DNA of 34,428 nt from Alphaproteobacteria bacterium (GCA_030431935.1 JAUIIC010000014.1:1-34428); one strand, 5' to 3'; shown: positions 9,217 to 17,455, numbered from the stretch's first letter. Translations and numbers: made by a program. Notes: generated by a model from the sequence alone, not told the origin.

Positions 9217-9699
9217 CTAGCGGTCGCCGTCGCGCTGCACCAGAAGCTGCGCGATCATCTCGGCCATGAACTTGCCCTGCCCGGACGGCACCACGCCGCC
9301 GATGCCCACGCGTCGGCCCAGCCGCCACCACAGCCCCGGCGCCCAGCGTCGCGGCGCGGGCGCGGCCAGCCGCAGGACGAACCCGTTCGACGGCTTGAAG
9401 GCGAACATGCCCCGGTCGATGCCCACCACGTCCTCCATGAGGCACAGCACCTCGCCCTCGCCGTCGGTCAGCGCATCGCGCGTCAGCAGCACCTCTCCGG
9501 CCGTGGCCCGCCGCATCCGCTCTGCCAGCCAGAGCGCCGCCACACCCGCCGCGACCAGGAACGCCTGCCAGCCCAGCGATTGCGGCGGCGTGGCAAAGGC
9601 AAGGTAGACCAGGATGCCGCCCAGCGCGTAGATCATCGCCAGCGCGATCACGCGCCGCGCCGGCGTCGCCCGCACCCGGGCCAGAACCTCGTCCGTCAT
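9217..9699 (-). CDS. Hypothetical two-helix membrane protein
   Basis: About 160 aa. Two hydrophobic segments (roughly residues 18-38 and 44-61) are followed by a soluble domain with alternating strands (GEVLLTRDALTDGEGEVLC, GIDRGMFAFKPSNGFVL), reminiscent of PH-like membrane proteins. ATG 9699 is used; a TTG at 9705 lies 5 bases after GGAG and is also possible. The C-terminal GQGKFMAEMIAQLL looks helical. No enzyme motif is visible and I do not recognise the function. It probably faces the cytoplasm with its C-terminal domain. Confidence 0.7.
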   Translation of the reverse strand: MTDEVLARVRATPARRVIALAMIYALGGILVYLAFATPPQSLGWQAFLVAAGVAALWLAERMRRATAGEVLLTRDALTDGEGEVLCLMEDVVGIDRGMFAFKPSNGFVLRLAAPAPRRWAPGLWWRLGRRVGIGGVVPSGQGKFMAEMIAQLLVQRDGDR

Positions 9700-9762
9700 G
9701 TCCAATGGGTCTCCAGCGGTTTGCCCCCCCGTCTAGACCGATCCCGCCCGCTTGGCGAGCGC

Positions 9763-10350
9763 TCAGGCCCCGACCGCGCGCCGCACCATGTTCCAGTAGA
9801 TCCGCTCGACCCGGTCGCGGCTCAGCCGCCCGCCCTCGCGATACCACGTGTTCACTCCGTTCAGCATCGCGATCACCGCCTTGGCGGCCAGGCTGACATC
9901 GGGCACGCGGAAGTCTCCCGTTTCCCCACCCTGCCGCAGGATGTCCTCCAATGCGTCCTCATAGGCGCCGCGCAGCCCCGCGATGATCTCGTAATTCCCG
10001 GGGTCGAGGTTGCGCAGTTCCATGTAAGAGATGAACACCGCGTCCGGCCGGTCCAGGTGATAGCGGATGTGAAAGAGCGTGAAGGCCTGCAGGCGCCCCA
10101 GCGGATCGGCGGGCTTGTCCACCGCCTCCCAGGCCGCCAGCACGCCTTCCATGTGCTCGCGCATCAGGTCGAACAGCAGGGTCTGCTTGTCCGGCGTGTA
10201 AAGGTAGAGCGCCCCGGCCTGCACACCCACCTCGGCCGCGATCTGCCGCATCGAGACCGCCGCGAACCCCTGCCGGGCGATCAACCGTTCCGCCGCGGCG
10301 CGGATCCGCGGGCCGGTGATGTCGGAATGCGATCCACTCTTGCGCGCCAT
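9763..10350 (-). CDS. TetR-family transcriptional regulator
   Basis: A 195-aa repressor-type protein. The N-terminal helix-turn-helix is clear at about residues 31-58 (VSMRQIAAEVGVQAGALYLY, then TPDKQTLL), and an all-helical ligand-binding domain follows. Two perfect 14-bp palindromes lie just upstream of its start (10365-10395), between it and the divergent lipoprotein gene, and are the likely operators. The ligand cannot be guessed from sequence, and neither neighbour reveals the regulated pathway. Confidence 0.88.
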   Translation of the reverse strand: MARKSGSHSDITGPRIRAAAERLIARQGFAAVSMRQIAAEVGVQAGALYLYTPDKQTLLFDLMREHMEGVLAAWEAVDKPADPLGRLQAFTLFHIRYHLDRPDAVFISYMELRNLDPGNYEIIAGLRGAYEDALEDILRQGGETGDFRVPDVSLAAKAVIAMLNGVNTWYREGGRLSRDRVERIYWNMVRRAVGA

Positions 10351-10364
10351 GCGACCTCAATATC

Positions 10365-10395
10365 TGAACGCGCGTTCATTTCAACCCGCGGGTTG
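10365..10395. promoter_or_regulatory. Two adjacent perfect 14-bp palindromes, likely TetR operators
   Basis: TGAACGCGCGTTCA (10365-10378) and CAACCCGCGGGTTG (10382-10395) are both perfect inverted repeats, with centres 17 bp apart. They lie between the divergent TetR gene and the lipoprotein gene. The first looks like a classical TetR-family operator. The second has a different half-site (CAACCCG versus TGAACGC), so it may bind another protein or be a weaker site. Confidence 0.65.
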
Positions 10396-10447
10396 TGGCA
10401 GCGTGGATTTGAGACTATTTTGAAAGGAACCTAATGGATTGGACGCT

Positions 10448-11014
10448 ATGCGCCGCCTCGCCCTTCTCGCCGGCACGGCTCTCGCCCTCGCTGGTTGCAG
10501 CACCTTCCCCGAGCTTGACGCCCAGATCACCGATCAGGCGCGCGGGGCGGATTACCTGTCGCTGAAACCGCTCGACACCGTCACCGCGGCGCCAGACCCG
10601 GTGCTGGAGGACAGCGCCGCCACCGGCGCCGCGCTCGAAACCGCGGGGCTGGCGCTGCAGGCGCGCGGCGCCACCGTCGCGGCACTCGATCCCGGGCTGA
10701 TCGACACCGCCCGCTCCCAGCAGGAACACGCCGAACGCCTGATCGCGGAATCCGCGCTGGCCCGCCTGCAACTGCAGGACAGCGCCGTCGCGGGCACCTC
10801 CGCCGAGACACCCGTGCAGGCCGCGCCAGAGGCCGACGCCACGGCCCTCGCCACCGCGCCCGACCCGGCCCCCGACACGCCGGAGACCGATCCCGCCGCG
10901 CTTCAGGCCCGCATCGACGCGCTTCTCGCCCGGACCGACACGCTCAAGGACGAAAGCCTCGACGCGCGCCGCCTGCTTCTGCTGCAACGCGCGAAAGAGC
11001 TCGGCGGCATCTGA
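10448..11014 (+). CDS. Putative lipoprotein, unknown function
   Basis: 188 aa starting at ATG 10448 (MRRLALLAGTALALAGC). It has a short basic leader, a hydrophobic core and a lipobox LAGC with cysteine 17, so export and lipidation are expected. The mature part is rich in Ala, Asp and Pro (acidic linker around residues 120-150) with helical stretches at both ends and ends in RAKELGGI. Start choice: AGGA lies 20 bp before this ATG; an in-frame TTG at 10439 fits that spacing better but adds residues ahead of the signal. No domain recognised. Confidence 0.72.
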   Translation: MRRLALLAGTALALAGCSTFPELDAQITDQARGADYLSLKPLDTVTAAPDPVLEDSAATGAALETAGLALQARGATVAALDPGLIDTARSQQEHAERLIAESALARLQLQDSAVAGTSAETPVQAAPEADATALATAPDPAPDTPETDPAALQARIDALLARTDTLKDESLDARRLLLLQRAKELGGI

Positions 11015-11085
11015 ACGCCGCCGCGTTGCACCGCCCCCGATAAGACGCTAACAGGCCGCCAGACCCACCTGACGGAGCGCCGCCC

Positions 11086-12372
11086 ATGACCACCCCCCTG
11101 CGCCTTGGTATCGCCGGTCTCGGCACCGTCGGAACCGGTGTCCTGCGCATCGTCCAGCGCCGCGCCGCCCTGCTGGAACGCCGCAGCGGCCGCCCGGTCA
11201 CGATCTCCGCCGTATCCGCGCGCACCCGCGACAAGGACCGCGGCGTGCGCCTGTCGGATTACGCCTGGGAGGATGACCCCGTCGCTCTGGCCCGCCGCGA
11301 CGACGTCGATCTTTTCGTGGAACTCATGGGCGGCCAGGACGGCCCCGCCAAGGCCGCGGTCGAGACCGCCATCGCCCATGGCAAGGACGTGGTGACGGCC
11401 AACAAGGCCATGCTCGCCGTGCACGGCCAGGCCATGGCCGAGGCCGCCGAGACCGCCGGCGTCGCACTGCGCTTCGAGGCCGCCGTCGCCGGCGGCATCC
11501 CCGTCGTCAAGGCCCTGACCGAAGGGCTTGCCGGCAACGAGGTGCAGCGCGTCATGGGCGTGATGAACGGCACCTGCAACTACATCCTGACCCGCATGGA
11601 ACACGCGGGCCTCAGCTATGACGAGGTGTTCGAGGAAGCCAACGCGCTCGGCTATCTCGAGGCAGACCCCCAGCTTGACGTCGGCGGCATCGACGCGGGC
11701 CACAAGCTGGCGCTTCTGGCCGCCATCGCCTTCGGCACGCAAGTGAGTTTCGGGGATGTCGAGCTGGAAGGCATCGGCGCGATCTCGATCACCGATATCG
11801 AGCAGGCCCGCGACCTGGGCTTCCGGATCAAGCTTCTGGGCGTGGCGCAGATGACCGGCCGCGGGCTGGAACAACGCATGTCGCCCTGCCTGGTTCCCGC
11901 CGCCAGCCCCCTTGGCACTCTGGAGAACGCGACCAACATGGTCGTGCTCGAGGGCGACGCGGCGGGCCAGATCGTCCTGCAGGGCGCCGGCGCGGGCGAA
12001 GGCCCCACCGCCAGCGCTGTCATGTCCGACATCCTCGACATCGCGCGCGGGCTGCGCCTCTCGACCTTCGGCCAGCCTGCGCACTCGCTGGTCAAACCGG
12101 TCGCCGCGCAGACGGCCACGCCCGCCGCCTTCTACCTGCGCATGGCGCTGCAGGACAAGCCGGGCGCGCTGGCCAAGGTCGCGACCGTGCTGGGCGAGGC
12201 GGGCATCTCGATCGACCGGATGCGGCAGACCCGCCACGTGGAATCCACCGCGCCGGTGCTGATCGTCACCCACAAGACGACCCGCGCCGCGCTGGACACC
12301 GCGCTGGCCGGCCTGCCCGCCACCGGCGTGGTCGAGGGCGCGCCCGTGGCGATCCGCATCGAAGAGGTCTGA
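11086..12372 (+). CDS. hom: Homoserine dehydrogenase
   Basis: A 428-aa enzyme reducing aspartate semialdehyde to homoserine, the branch step to threonine and methionine. Seen: the NAD(P)-binding GIAGLGTVGTG at about residues 8-18, VTANKAML near 103-110, the substrate-loop signature GVMNGTCNYILT near 162-173, DVGGIDAGHKLALLA, and a C-terminal ACT domain from about residue 345 (LRMALQDKPGALAKVATVLGEAGISI in short form), the usual site of threonine feedback. GGAG precedes ATG 11086 by 9 bp. In related genomes I recall glpX and recJ directly following; here they start 5 kb downstream. Confidence 0.96.
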   Translation: MTTPLRLGIAGLGTVGTGVLRIVQRRAALLERRSGRPVTISAVSARTRDKDRGVRLSDYAWEDDPVALARRDDVDLFVELMGGQDGPAKAAVETAIAHGKDVVTANKAMLAVHGQAMAEAAETAGVALRFEAAVAGGIPVVKALTEGLAGNEVQRVMGVMNGTCNYILTRMEHAGLSYDEVFEEANALGYLEADPQLDVGGIDAGHKLALLAAIAFGTQVSFGDVELEGIGAISITDIEQARDLGFRIKLLGVAQMTGRGLEQRMSPCLVPAASPLGTLENATNMVVLEGDAAGQIVLQGAGAGEGPTASAVMSDILDIARGLRLSTFGQPAHSLVKPVAAQTATPAAFYLRMALQDKPGALAKVATVLGEAGISIDRMRQTRHVESTAPVLIVTHKTTRAALDTALAGLPATGVVEGAPVAIRIEEV

Positions 12373-12499
12373 CGCCACCGGCCGGGCGGAAACAAAATCG
12401 CCGCGCTGCCCGATCCGTTCGTCTTCTCGCCACAATAAGGTCCAGAAACCGGGGCATGATCGCAGGATACGTCTTGCGACCTGCGGTGGAGGACCCGTC

Positions 12500-14242
12500 T
12501 TGAGTTTCACGATCTACTACGACGGCGACTGCCCGTTCTGCACCCGTTATGTCGCCATGTCGCGCCTGCGCGCCGCCGCCGGTCCCGTCTCGCTGATCGA
12601 CCTGCGCCAGGATGCCGCCGCGCGCGCGCGCCTCGGCGCCGAAGGCCTCGACCCCGACACCGGCATGGTCGTGGAAACCCCCGCCGGGCTTTATCACGGC
12701 GCCGATGCGGTCCATGCCATCAGCGCCATGTCCTCTGGCGCGGGTCTTCTGAACCGGCTGGCCGCCACGCTCTTCCGGCACCGTGCGCTGGCGCGCCTCG
12801 CCTACCCGGTGCTGCGCGCGGGCCGCAACGCCGCGCTTCTGGCGCTGGGCCGTTCGCCGATGCGCGCCGCAGACCCCGCCGAGAACGCCGGGTTCGAGAT
12901 CTTCGCCCGCTTCTTCGGGCTCTTCCTGATCCTGAACGTGCTCTACTACATGTTCCGGGCCACCGCCTTCGACCTGCAGCCGACCTCGGTGCCGCTCCTC
13001 TTGCTCGGGCTTGCGCTGGTGGTGCGCCCCGCCGCCAAGGCCATCTTCGTGCTGTCCGTCCTTGCGCTGGCCGCCGACAGCTGGCTGCACGCGCCCGTGC
13101 ATTCCAACCATACCATGCTGGCGAACTTCCTGATCGCCACCTTCCTACTGGGCGGCGCCTGGCACATGCTGCGCGGCTCCAGCTGGGAAACATTCTTCGC
13201 CGCCGTCCGCCCCACCGGGCGGGTGCTGCTGCTCATCATGTATACCTTCGGGATCTTCCACAAGATCAACACCGACTTCCTGAACCCCGAGACCAGCTGC
13301 GCCGTCGCGCTCTGGCGAGAGATGCCGGCGCCGCTGGCCGCCATCGACACCGCCTGGATGCATTACCTCGCGATCTACGGCACCTTCGTCGTCGAGGGCG
13401 TCATCATGCTGATGCTGATCGTGCCGCGCTGGCGGCACCTGGGCATCATCGCCGGGATCGGCTTCCACGCCCTGCTGGCGCAAAGCGGCTACGCCATGTA
13501 CCCGGTGTTCACCACGCTGGCCATCGTGCTGCACATCCTCTACCTGCCGCCCGCCGTCGCCCTGCGCATCTCCCGCCACCCCCGCTACCGCGCGCTCGAC
13601 GCCTTCCTGCGCCGCCCCGCCGGTGTGGCCTATATCGTGGCCGCCATCGGGCTCATCGGGCTTTTCGCCCGCGACTGGGATTACCGCATGGCCGCCTTCG
13701 TCTGGCTCCTGCTCGCGACATGGCCGCTCGCCATCATCGCCGTGGCGGGCTTTCACCGCGCCGCCCACGAGCATGAGCGCGTGCAGCTCTGGTCGCCCAC
13801 CCTTGCGCTGAACCTCATCCCGCTGGTGTTCTTCCTGAACTGCCTCAGCCCCTATTTCGGGCTGAAGACGGCGCAAAGCATGAACATGTTCGCCAACCTG
13901 CGGCTGGAAGGCGGGGTCAGCAACCACCTTGTCTTCCGCGACACCATCGGCCCCTTCACCTATCTCGACGACATCGTGCTGGTCACCGATGCGCGCGGCT
14001 CGGCCACGCTGACCGCGGCGCTTGAGCACACCGACATCAGCCTCGTCTACTACGAGTTCCTCGACATGCTCGAAGACGTCCCGCCCCAGGCCGAGGTCGC
14101 CTTCGTCCGCGGCCCCTACGCCGTGCCGCTGACCCCCGTGGCCGAGATCATGGAGCGCGACGGCCACATCCTGCACCCCGAATGGGTGCGCAAGGTGTTC
14201 CACTTCCTGCCCGTGATGACCGAGACGCCCCGCCCCTGCTAG
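12500..14242 (+). CDS. DCC-type thiol-disulfide domain fused to HTTM-like membrane domain
   Basis: 580 aa, TTG start supported by GGAGG seven bases upstream. Residues 1-120 form a DCC1-like thioredoxin-fold domain with the signature YYDGDCPFC and a CxxC pair (C11, C14). From about residue 130 there are roughly ten hydrophobic segments resembling the HTTM/vitamin K-dependent carboxylase-like family, including YTFGIFHKINTDFLNP and ESCAVALWREM-like loop residues. The final 120 residues are soluble. The reading is a membrane protein whose thiol domain may transfer electrons to the membrane part; that is inference. A hairpin overlaps the stop codon. No operon partner is obvious. Confidence 0.78.
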   Translation: MSFTIYYDGDCPFCTRYVAMSRLRAAAGPVSLIDLRQDAAARARLGAEGLDPDTGMVVETPAGLYHGADAVHAISAMSSGAGLLNRLAATLFRHRALARLAYPVLRAGRNAALLALGRSPMRAADPAENAGFEIFARFFGLFLILNVLYYMFRATAFDLQPTSVPLLLLGLALVVRPAAKAIFVLSVLALAADSWLHAPVHSNHTMLANFLIATFLLGGAWHMLRGSSWETFFAAVRPTGRVLLLIMYTFGIFHKINTDFLNPETSCAVALWREMPAPLAAIDTAWMHYLAIYGTFVVEGVIMLMLIVPRWRHLGIIAGIGFHALLAQSGYAMYPVFTTLAIVLHILYLPPAVALRISRHPRYRALDAFLRRPAGVAYIVAAIGLIGLFARDWDYRMAAFVWLLLATWPLAIIAVAGFHRAAHEHERVQLWSPTLALNLIPLVFFLNCLSPYFGLKTAQSMNMFANLRLEGGVSNHLVFRDTIGPFTYLDDIVLVTDARGSATLTAALEHTDISLVYYEFLDMLEDVPPQAEVAFVRGPYAVPLTPVAEIMERDGHILHPEWVRKVFHFLPVMTETPRPC

Positions 14243-14251
14243 GGCGTCTCG
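14221..14251 (+). terminator. Hairpin across the stop codon of the DCC/HTTM gene
   Basis: CGAGACGCCC pairs with GGGCGTCTCG (10 bp) around an 11-base loop containing the TAG stop. No T-run follows. It lies between convergent genes, so it could end transcription in either direction. Confidence 0.4.
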
Positions 14252-14279
14252 CCCCGGACCCGGGCACCCGCACCTCCCG

Positions 14280-15311
14280 TCACACGTTCTCGGACGAGGC
14301 CGCCCACAGGTTCACGCCGTCCTCGAAGGCCAGCCGGTCGATCTCGGCCAGCTCCTCGGCGGTGAACTCCAGCCGCGCCAGCGCGCCGACGCAGTCCTCG
14401 ATCTGTGCGGGCCGCGACGCACCGATCAGCGCGGACGTCACGCGCCCGCCGCGCAGGACCCAGGCGATCGCCATCTGCGCCAGGCTTTGCCCCCGCGCCG
14501 CCGCGATCTCGTTCAGCGCCCGCAGCCGCGCCACCGCCGCCTCCGAGATCAGCCCGGCGTTCAGCGACTTGCCCGCAGCCGCCCGGCTGTCCCCGGGCAC
14601 CCCGCCCAGGTACTTGCCGGTCAGCATCCCCTGCGCCAGCGGCGTGAACACGATCGAGCCCATGCCGGCCTCGTCCAGCGTGTCCAGCAACCCGTCACGC
14701 TCGATCCAGCGGTTCAGGATGTTGTAGGACGGCTGATGTATCACCACGGGCGTGCCCAACTCCTTCAGGATCGCCACGATCTGCCGCGTCCGCTCGCTGT
14801 TGTAGCTGGAGATCCCGGCATAAAGCGCCTTGCCCGACCGCACGATCTGGTCCAGCGCGCCCGCCGTCTCTTCCAGCGGGGTGTCGGGATCGAAGCGGTG
14901 CGAATAGAAGATGTCCACATAGTCGAGCCCCAGCCGCCGCAGCGATGCATCGCAAGAGGCGATCAGGTACTTGCGGCTGCCCCACTCGCCATAGGGTCCG
15001 GGCCACATGCCGTAACCGGCCTTAGACGACACGATCAGCTCGTCCCGGTGGTGGCAGAAATCGGTCCGCAGGATCTGGCCGAAGGCCTCTTCCGCCGACC
15101 CCGGCGGCGGGCCGTAGTTGTTGGCCAGGTCGAAATGGGTGATGCCGAGGTCAAAGGCCGTCCGGCACATCGCCCGCTTGACGTCATGCGGCGTGTCCTC
15201 GCCGAAATTGTGCCACAGCCCCAGCGACACCGCCGGCAGCTTCAGCCCCGAGCGGCCGAGCCGGCGATACTCCATCCTGTCGTAACGGGTCGCACTGGGG
15301 ACATATGTCAT
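14280..15311 (-). CDS. Aldo/keto reductase (YghZ/MgrA-like)
   Basis: A 343-aa NADPH-dependent oxidoreductase of the aldo/keto reductase superfamily. The sequence follows the L-glyceraldehyde 3-phosphate reductase (YghZ) pattern: MEYRRLGRSGLKLPAVSLGLWHNFG, then HFDLANNYGPPPGSAEE. The catalytic tetrad appears as Asp and Tyr in FDLANNYG, Lys in VSSKAGYGMWPGPYG and His in YSHRFDP. The C-terminal TSALIGASRPAQIEDCV block binds the cofactor phosphate in this family. ATG 15311 has GGGAGAG upstream. Substrate is inferred only. It is transcribed away from nothing obvious; the TetR gene upstream lies on the same strand, 107 bp away. Confidence 0.88.
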   Translation of the reverse strand: MTYVPSATRYDRMEYRRLGRSGLKLPAVSLGLWHNFGEDTPHDVKRAMCRTAFDLGITHFDLANNYGPPPGSAEEAFGQILRTDFCHHRDELIVSSKAGYGMWPGPYGEWGSRKYLIASCDASLRRLGLDYVDIFYSHRFDPDTPLEETAGALDQIVRSGKALYAGISSYNSERTRQIVAILKELGTPVVIHQPSYNILNRWIERDGLLDTLDEAGMGSIVFTPLAQGMLTGKYLGGVPGDSRAAAGKSLNAGLISEAAVARLRALNEIAAARGQSLAQMAIAWVLRGGRVTSALIGASRPAQIEDCVGALARLEFTAEELAEIDRLAFEDGVNLWAASSENV

Positions 15312-15418
15312 GATCACGCTCTCCCTTGCCTGCCAGTCGGGGCGGACATGCACCATGCCCCCGTCCGTCCGCCGGTGCAATCGGTGTCGCCAGAGCGTCC
15401 GCCCATCACGCCCCGCCC

Positions 15419-16039
15419 CTAGGAGGCGGCGCGCGCCACGAAGACCGACAGCGCAAGGTCCAGAACAGCCCGCACCTCGGCCACCGGCACGCCCGCCGCA
15501 CGGCTGGCCAACGCCAGCCCGAACTGGGCGTCGAGATAGCGCGCGCCCAGCGCCACCGGCACACAGCCGGCCCAGTCGCCGCCGTCACGCGCCGACTGCA
15601 GGAAAGCGGCAAATGCGGCCCGGGTGTCCGCCTCGATCGCCACGACCAGCGCACGCGTGTCGTCTCCGGCAAGGGGCTTCGCGGCGCGCAGCTTGGTGAA
15701 CAGGCAGCCGTGGGCGAACACCGGGTCTTCCGCGAAGAACGACGCCATGGCATCCAGCCGTTCGGCAAAGCTGCCCGGCCCGTCCAGAAGCCCGACCACA
15801 CGGTCCAGCACGCTTGCGGCATAGGCTTCGAGCGCGGCACGCATCAGCCCGTCCTCGCCCCCGAACTCGCGGTAGAGCGACGGCTTCGAAATACCCGCCA
15901 TCTGGCAAAGCGCGTTCACCGACACGCCCTGCGGGCCCGCCTCCCAATAGGCACGCATGGCGATGTCGACCAGCCGCTCCCGATCCAGCGATTTCGGCCG
16001 TCCCCGCCGCCGTGGCGCTTCGTCATCCTGCATTTTCAT
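15419..16039 (-). CDS. TetR-family regulator divergent from the cupin gene
   Basis: About 206 aa. After a basic arm (RRRGRPKSLDRERLVD) comes a helix-turn-helix (SVNALCQMAGISKPSLYREF), then a helical effector domain typical of TetR proteins. Start choice is uncertain: ATG 16039, ATG 16033, or an in-frame ATG at 16075. I prefer the short forms because a near-palindromic operator covers 16039-16050, which would lie inside the gene if the long start were used. Divergent from the periplasmic cupin gene, which it probably represses together with itself. The inducer is unknown. Confidence 0.85.
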   Translation of the reverse strand: MKMQDDEAPRRRGRPKSLDRERLVDIAMRAYWEAGPQGVSVNALCQMAGISKPSLYREFGGEDGLMRAALEAYAASVLDRVVGLLDGPGSFAERLDAMASFFAEDPVFAHGCLFTKLRAAKPLAGDDTRALVVAIEADTRAAFAAFLQSARDGGDWAGCVPVALGARYLDAQFGLALASRAAGVPVAEVRAVLDLALSVFVARAAS

Positions 16040-16096
16040 ACCACATGGTAATTTATTATTGACGCCGCCGCCCATATATTCGTACCACTAGGTACG
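16039..16096. promoter_or_regulatory. Pair of near-identical TetR operators in a divergent promoter
   Basis: TACCACATGGTA (16039-16050) and TACCACTAGGTA (16083-16094, within the 16-bp palindrome CGTACC-ACTA-GGTACG) agree at 10 of 12 positions. Centres are 44 bp apart, about four helical turns. The DNA between is AT-rich (TTATTATTGACG, CATATATT) as expected for promoters. Position and similarity point to autoregulation and control of the cupin gene by the adjacent TetR protein. Confidence 0.75.
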
Positions 16097-16146
16097 ATAA
16101 ATTGAAACGGGGCATTGCCCCTTCCCGATCAAGAGGACCACCTCAC

Positions 16147-16569
16147 ATGAAGACGCTCCTTGCGCTTGCCGCCACCCTCGCCCTGTCTCTTCCCGCCGTC
16201 GCCGCGGAGCACGCGCACGACCATACCCTTGTGACCCCGGCCAGCGCCCCCTGGCAAGAGACCGGCCTTCCCGGCGTCCAGCTTGCCCTTGCATGGGGCA
16301 GCGAAGAGGCGGGCGATGCCGTCTGGCTGCTCCGAATGGCCCCCGGTGTCGCGCTTCCCGCGCATACCCATACCAATGACTACTGGGGCCTGACCGTGCA
16401 GGGCAACTGGGTCCACATCCACGAGGACGGCAGCGAAACCGCCTCGGCCCCAGGGGATTACACCCGCGTTCCGGGCGGCGTGCTGCACGGAGACCGCTGC
16501 GACGGCGACATCCCCTGCATAGGCCTGCTCGATTTCGACGGCATCCGCGACGCGATCTTCCCCAACTGA
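16147..16569 (+). CDS. Exported cupin-domain protein
   Basis: 140 aa. Start ATG 16147, with AGAGGA upstream, gives a clean signal peptide (MKTLLALAATLALSLPAVAA) and a mature N-terminus EHAHDH. The mature protein is one small cupin barrel: motif 1 appears as PAHTHTNDYWGLTVQGNW and motif 2 as PGGVLHGDRC, giving three or more histidines able to bind a metal. Location should be periplasmic. Two cysteines (DRCDGDIPC) could form a disulfide. The substrate is unknown. Likely controlled by the divergent TetR protein through the paired operators. Confidence 0.8.
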   Translation: MKTLLALAATLALSLPAVAAEHAHDHTLVTPASAPWQETGLPGVQLALAWGSEEAGDAVWLLRMAPGVALPAHTHTNDYWGLTVQGNWVHIHEDGSETASAPGDYTRVPGGVLHGDRCDGDIPCIGLLDFDGIRDAIFPN

Positions 16570-16597
16570 CCGCGTCCCGCGCCCCGACTGCCCCCGC

Positions 16598-16621
16598 CGG
16601 GCGCCCCTCTGCGGGCGCCCG
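16598..16621 (+). terminator. Candidate terminator after the cupin gene
   Basis: CGGGCGCCC pairs with GGGCGCCCG (9 bp) around a six-base loop, 28 bp after the cupin stop. GC-rich with no T-run. Confidence 0.4.
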
Positions 16622-16750
16622 CCACCGCGCGGGCCCGACCGCCCGCCCGAAACCCCGCACTCCACCCTGCCCCGTCGCCCCGCTCGCCCCGGCCCCGCCG
16701 CCCCCAACTCCACGGACGCCGCCCGCCCCGCCCGACCCCACACCCCACTC

Positions 16751-17100
16751 TTCTTCTCTGCCCAAACCCTCCCGCCGGAAGCACGCCACACCGCCGCGTT
16801 CCACCCGACACGCAACCCTCCCGACGCCCTCACCAGCGCACGCCCCCGTATTCTTCTGTTCCGAAATACTCCCGCCGGAGGCACGCCGCAGAGCGGCGTT
16901 CCACCCGACACGCCACCCTCCCGACGTCCCCCAAGCGCGCCCCCCAGATTCTTCTGTTCCCAAATACTCCCGCCGGAGGCACGCCGCAGAGCGGCGTTCC
17001 ACCCGCCACGCCACCCTCCCGACGCCCCGACCAGCGCACGCCCCCGCATTCTTCTGTTCCCAAATACTCCCGCCGGAGGCACGCCGCAGAGCGGCGTTCC
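16751..17100. repeat. Four-copy tandem array of a 98-100 bp repeat
   Basis: Units begin with TTCTTCT at 16751, 16851, 16949 and 17049; the last is cut after 52 bp. Each has TTCTTCTGTTCC, AAATACTCCCGCCGGAGGCA, then a perfect hairpin ACGCCGC-AGA-GCGGCGT (copies 2-4) and a spacer with CACCCTCCCGACG. Copy 1 is the most diverged (CTCTGCCCAAACC and a broken hairpin). A single further copy of the first 32 bp is at 4620. The array is downstream of the cupin gene and far upstream of glpX. Confidence 0.9.
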
Positions 17101-17110
17101 CCGATCCCCG

Positions 17111-17151
17111 CGCCGACCTTTTGCCGACGTCATGCCGACGCGATGCCGACA
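17111..17151. repeat. First cluster of 11-bp phased TGCCGAC repeats
   Basis: CGCCGAC at 17111 and TGCCGAC at 17122, 17133 and 17144, exactly 11 bp apart, with linkers CTTT, GTCA and GCGA. Period is not a multiple of three, so it is not a coding repeat. Confidence 0.8.
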
Positions 17152-17295
17152 CGGCCGCCGGCCCCGGTCAGCCCCCCGGACACCCGACGCCCCGTCGTCG
17201 CGGGAGCCGCTTTCCCGCGCCGCAAGGACAGCCCCTCCCCCTTCAACCCGGACCAGTCAGTTCCACCGCGGGTACGTCGCATGGCGGAGTTCCCG

Positions 17296-17369
17296 CGCCG
17301 ACGCGATGCCGACGTTATGCCGACGTCATGCCGACATGGCACCGAACTGGCCCGGACAGGGTGCCGACG
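17296..17369. repeat. Second cluster of 11-bp phased TGCCGAC repeats
   Basis: CGCCGAC at 17296 and TGCCGAC at 17307, 17318 and 17329, again 11 bp apart. A further TGCCGAC at 17362 is in phase (three periods on), with degenerate units at 17340 and 17351. Linkers are GCGA, GTTA and GTCA. Unit order differs from the first cluster, so this is not a simple block duplication. Confidence 0.8.
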
Positions 17370-17425
17370 CCGCCTTCTCCCGCCCGGCCCGGTCGAAAAG
17401 CACGCCGGGGTTAGCGCTGTCACTG

Positions 17426-17455
17426 TTGCCCCCCTGCCCCCGGACAGGCTAGATG
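17426..17455 (+). promoter_or_regulatory. Possible glpX promoter
   Basis: TTGCCC and TAGATG separated by 18 bp, ending 38 bp before the glpX start. Matches sigma-70 spacing, weak -35 match. Confidence 0.3.

Noticed and set aside
16088-17152. Minus-strand 350-aa open frames over the repeat array
   Set aside because: Low-complexity translations created by the repeats (recurrent GGSIWEQKN), lying antisense to the cupin gene.
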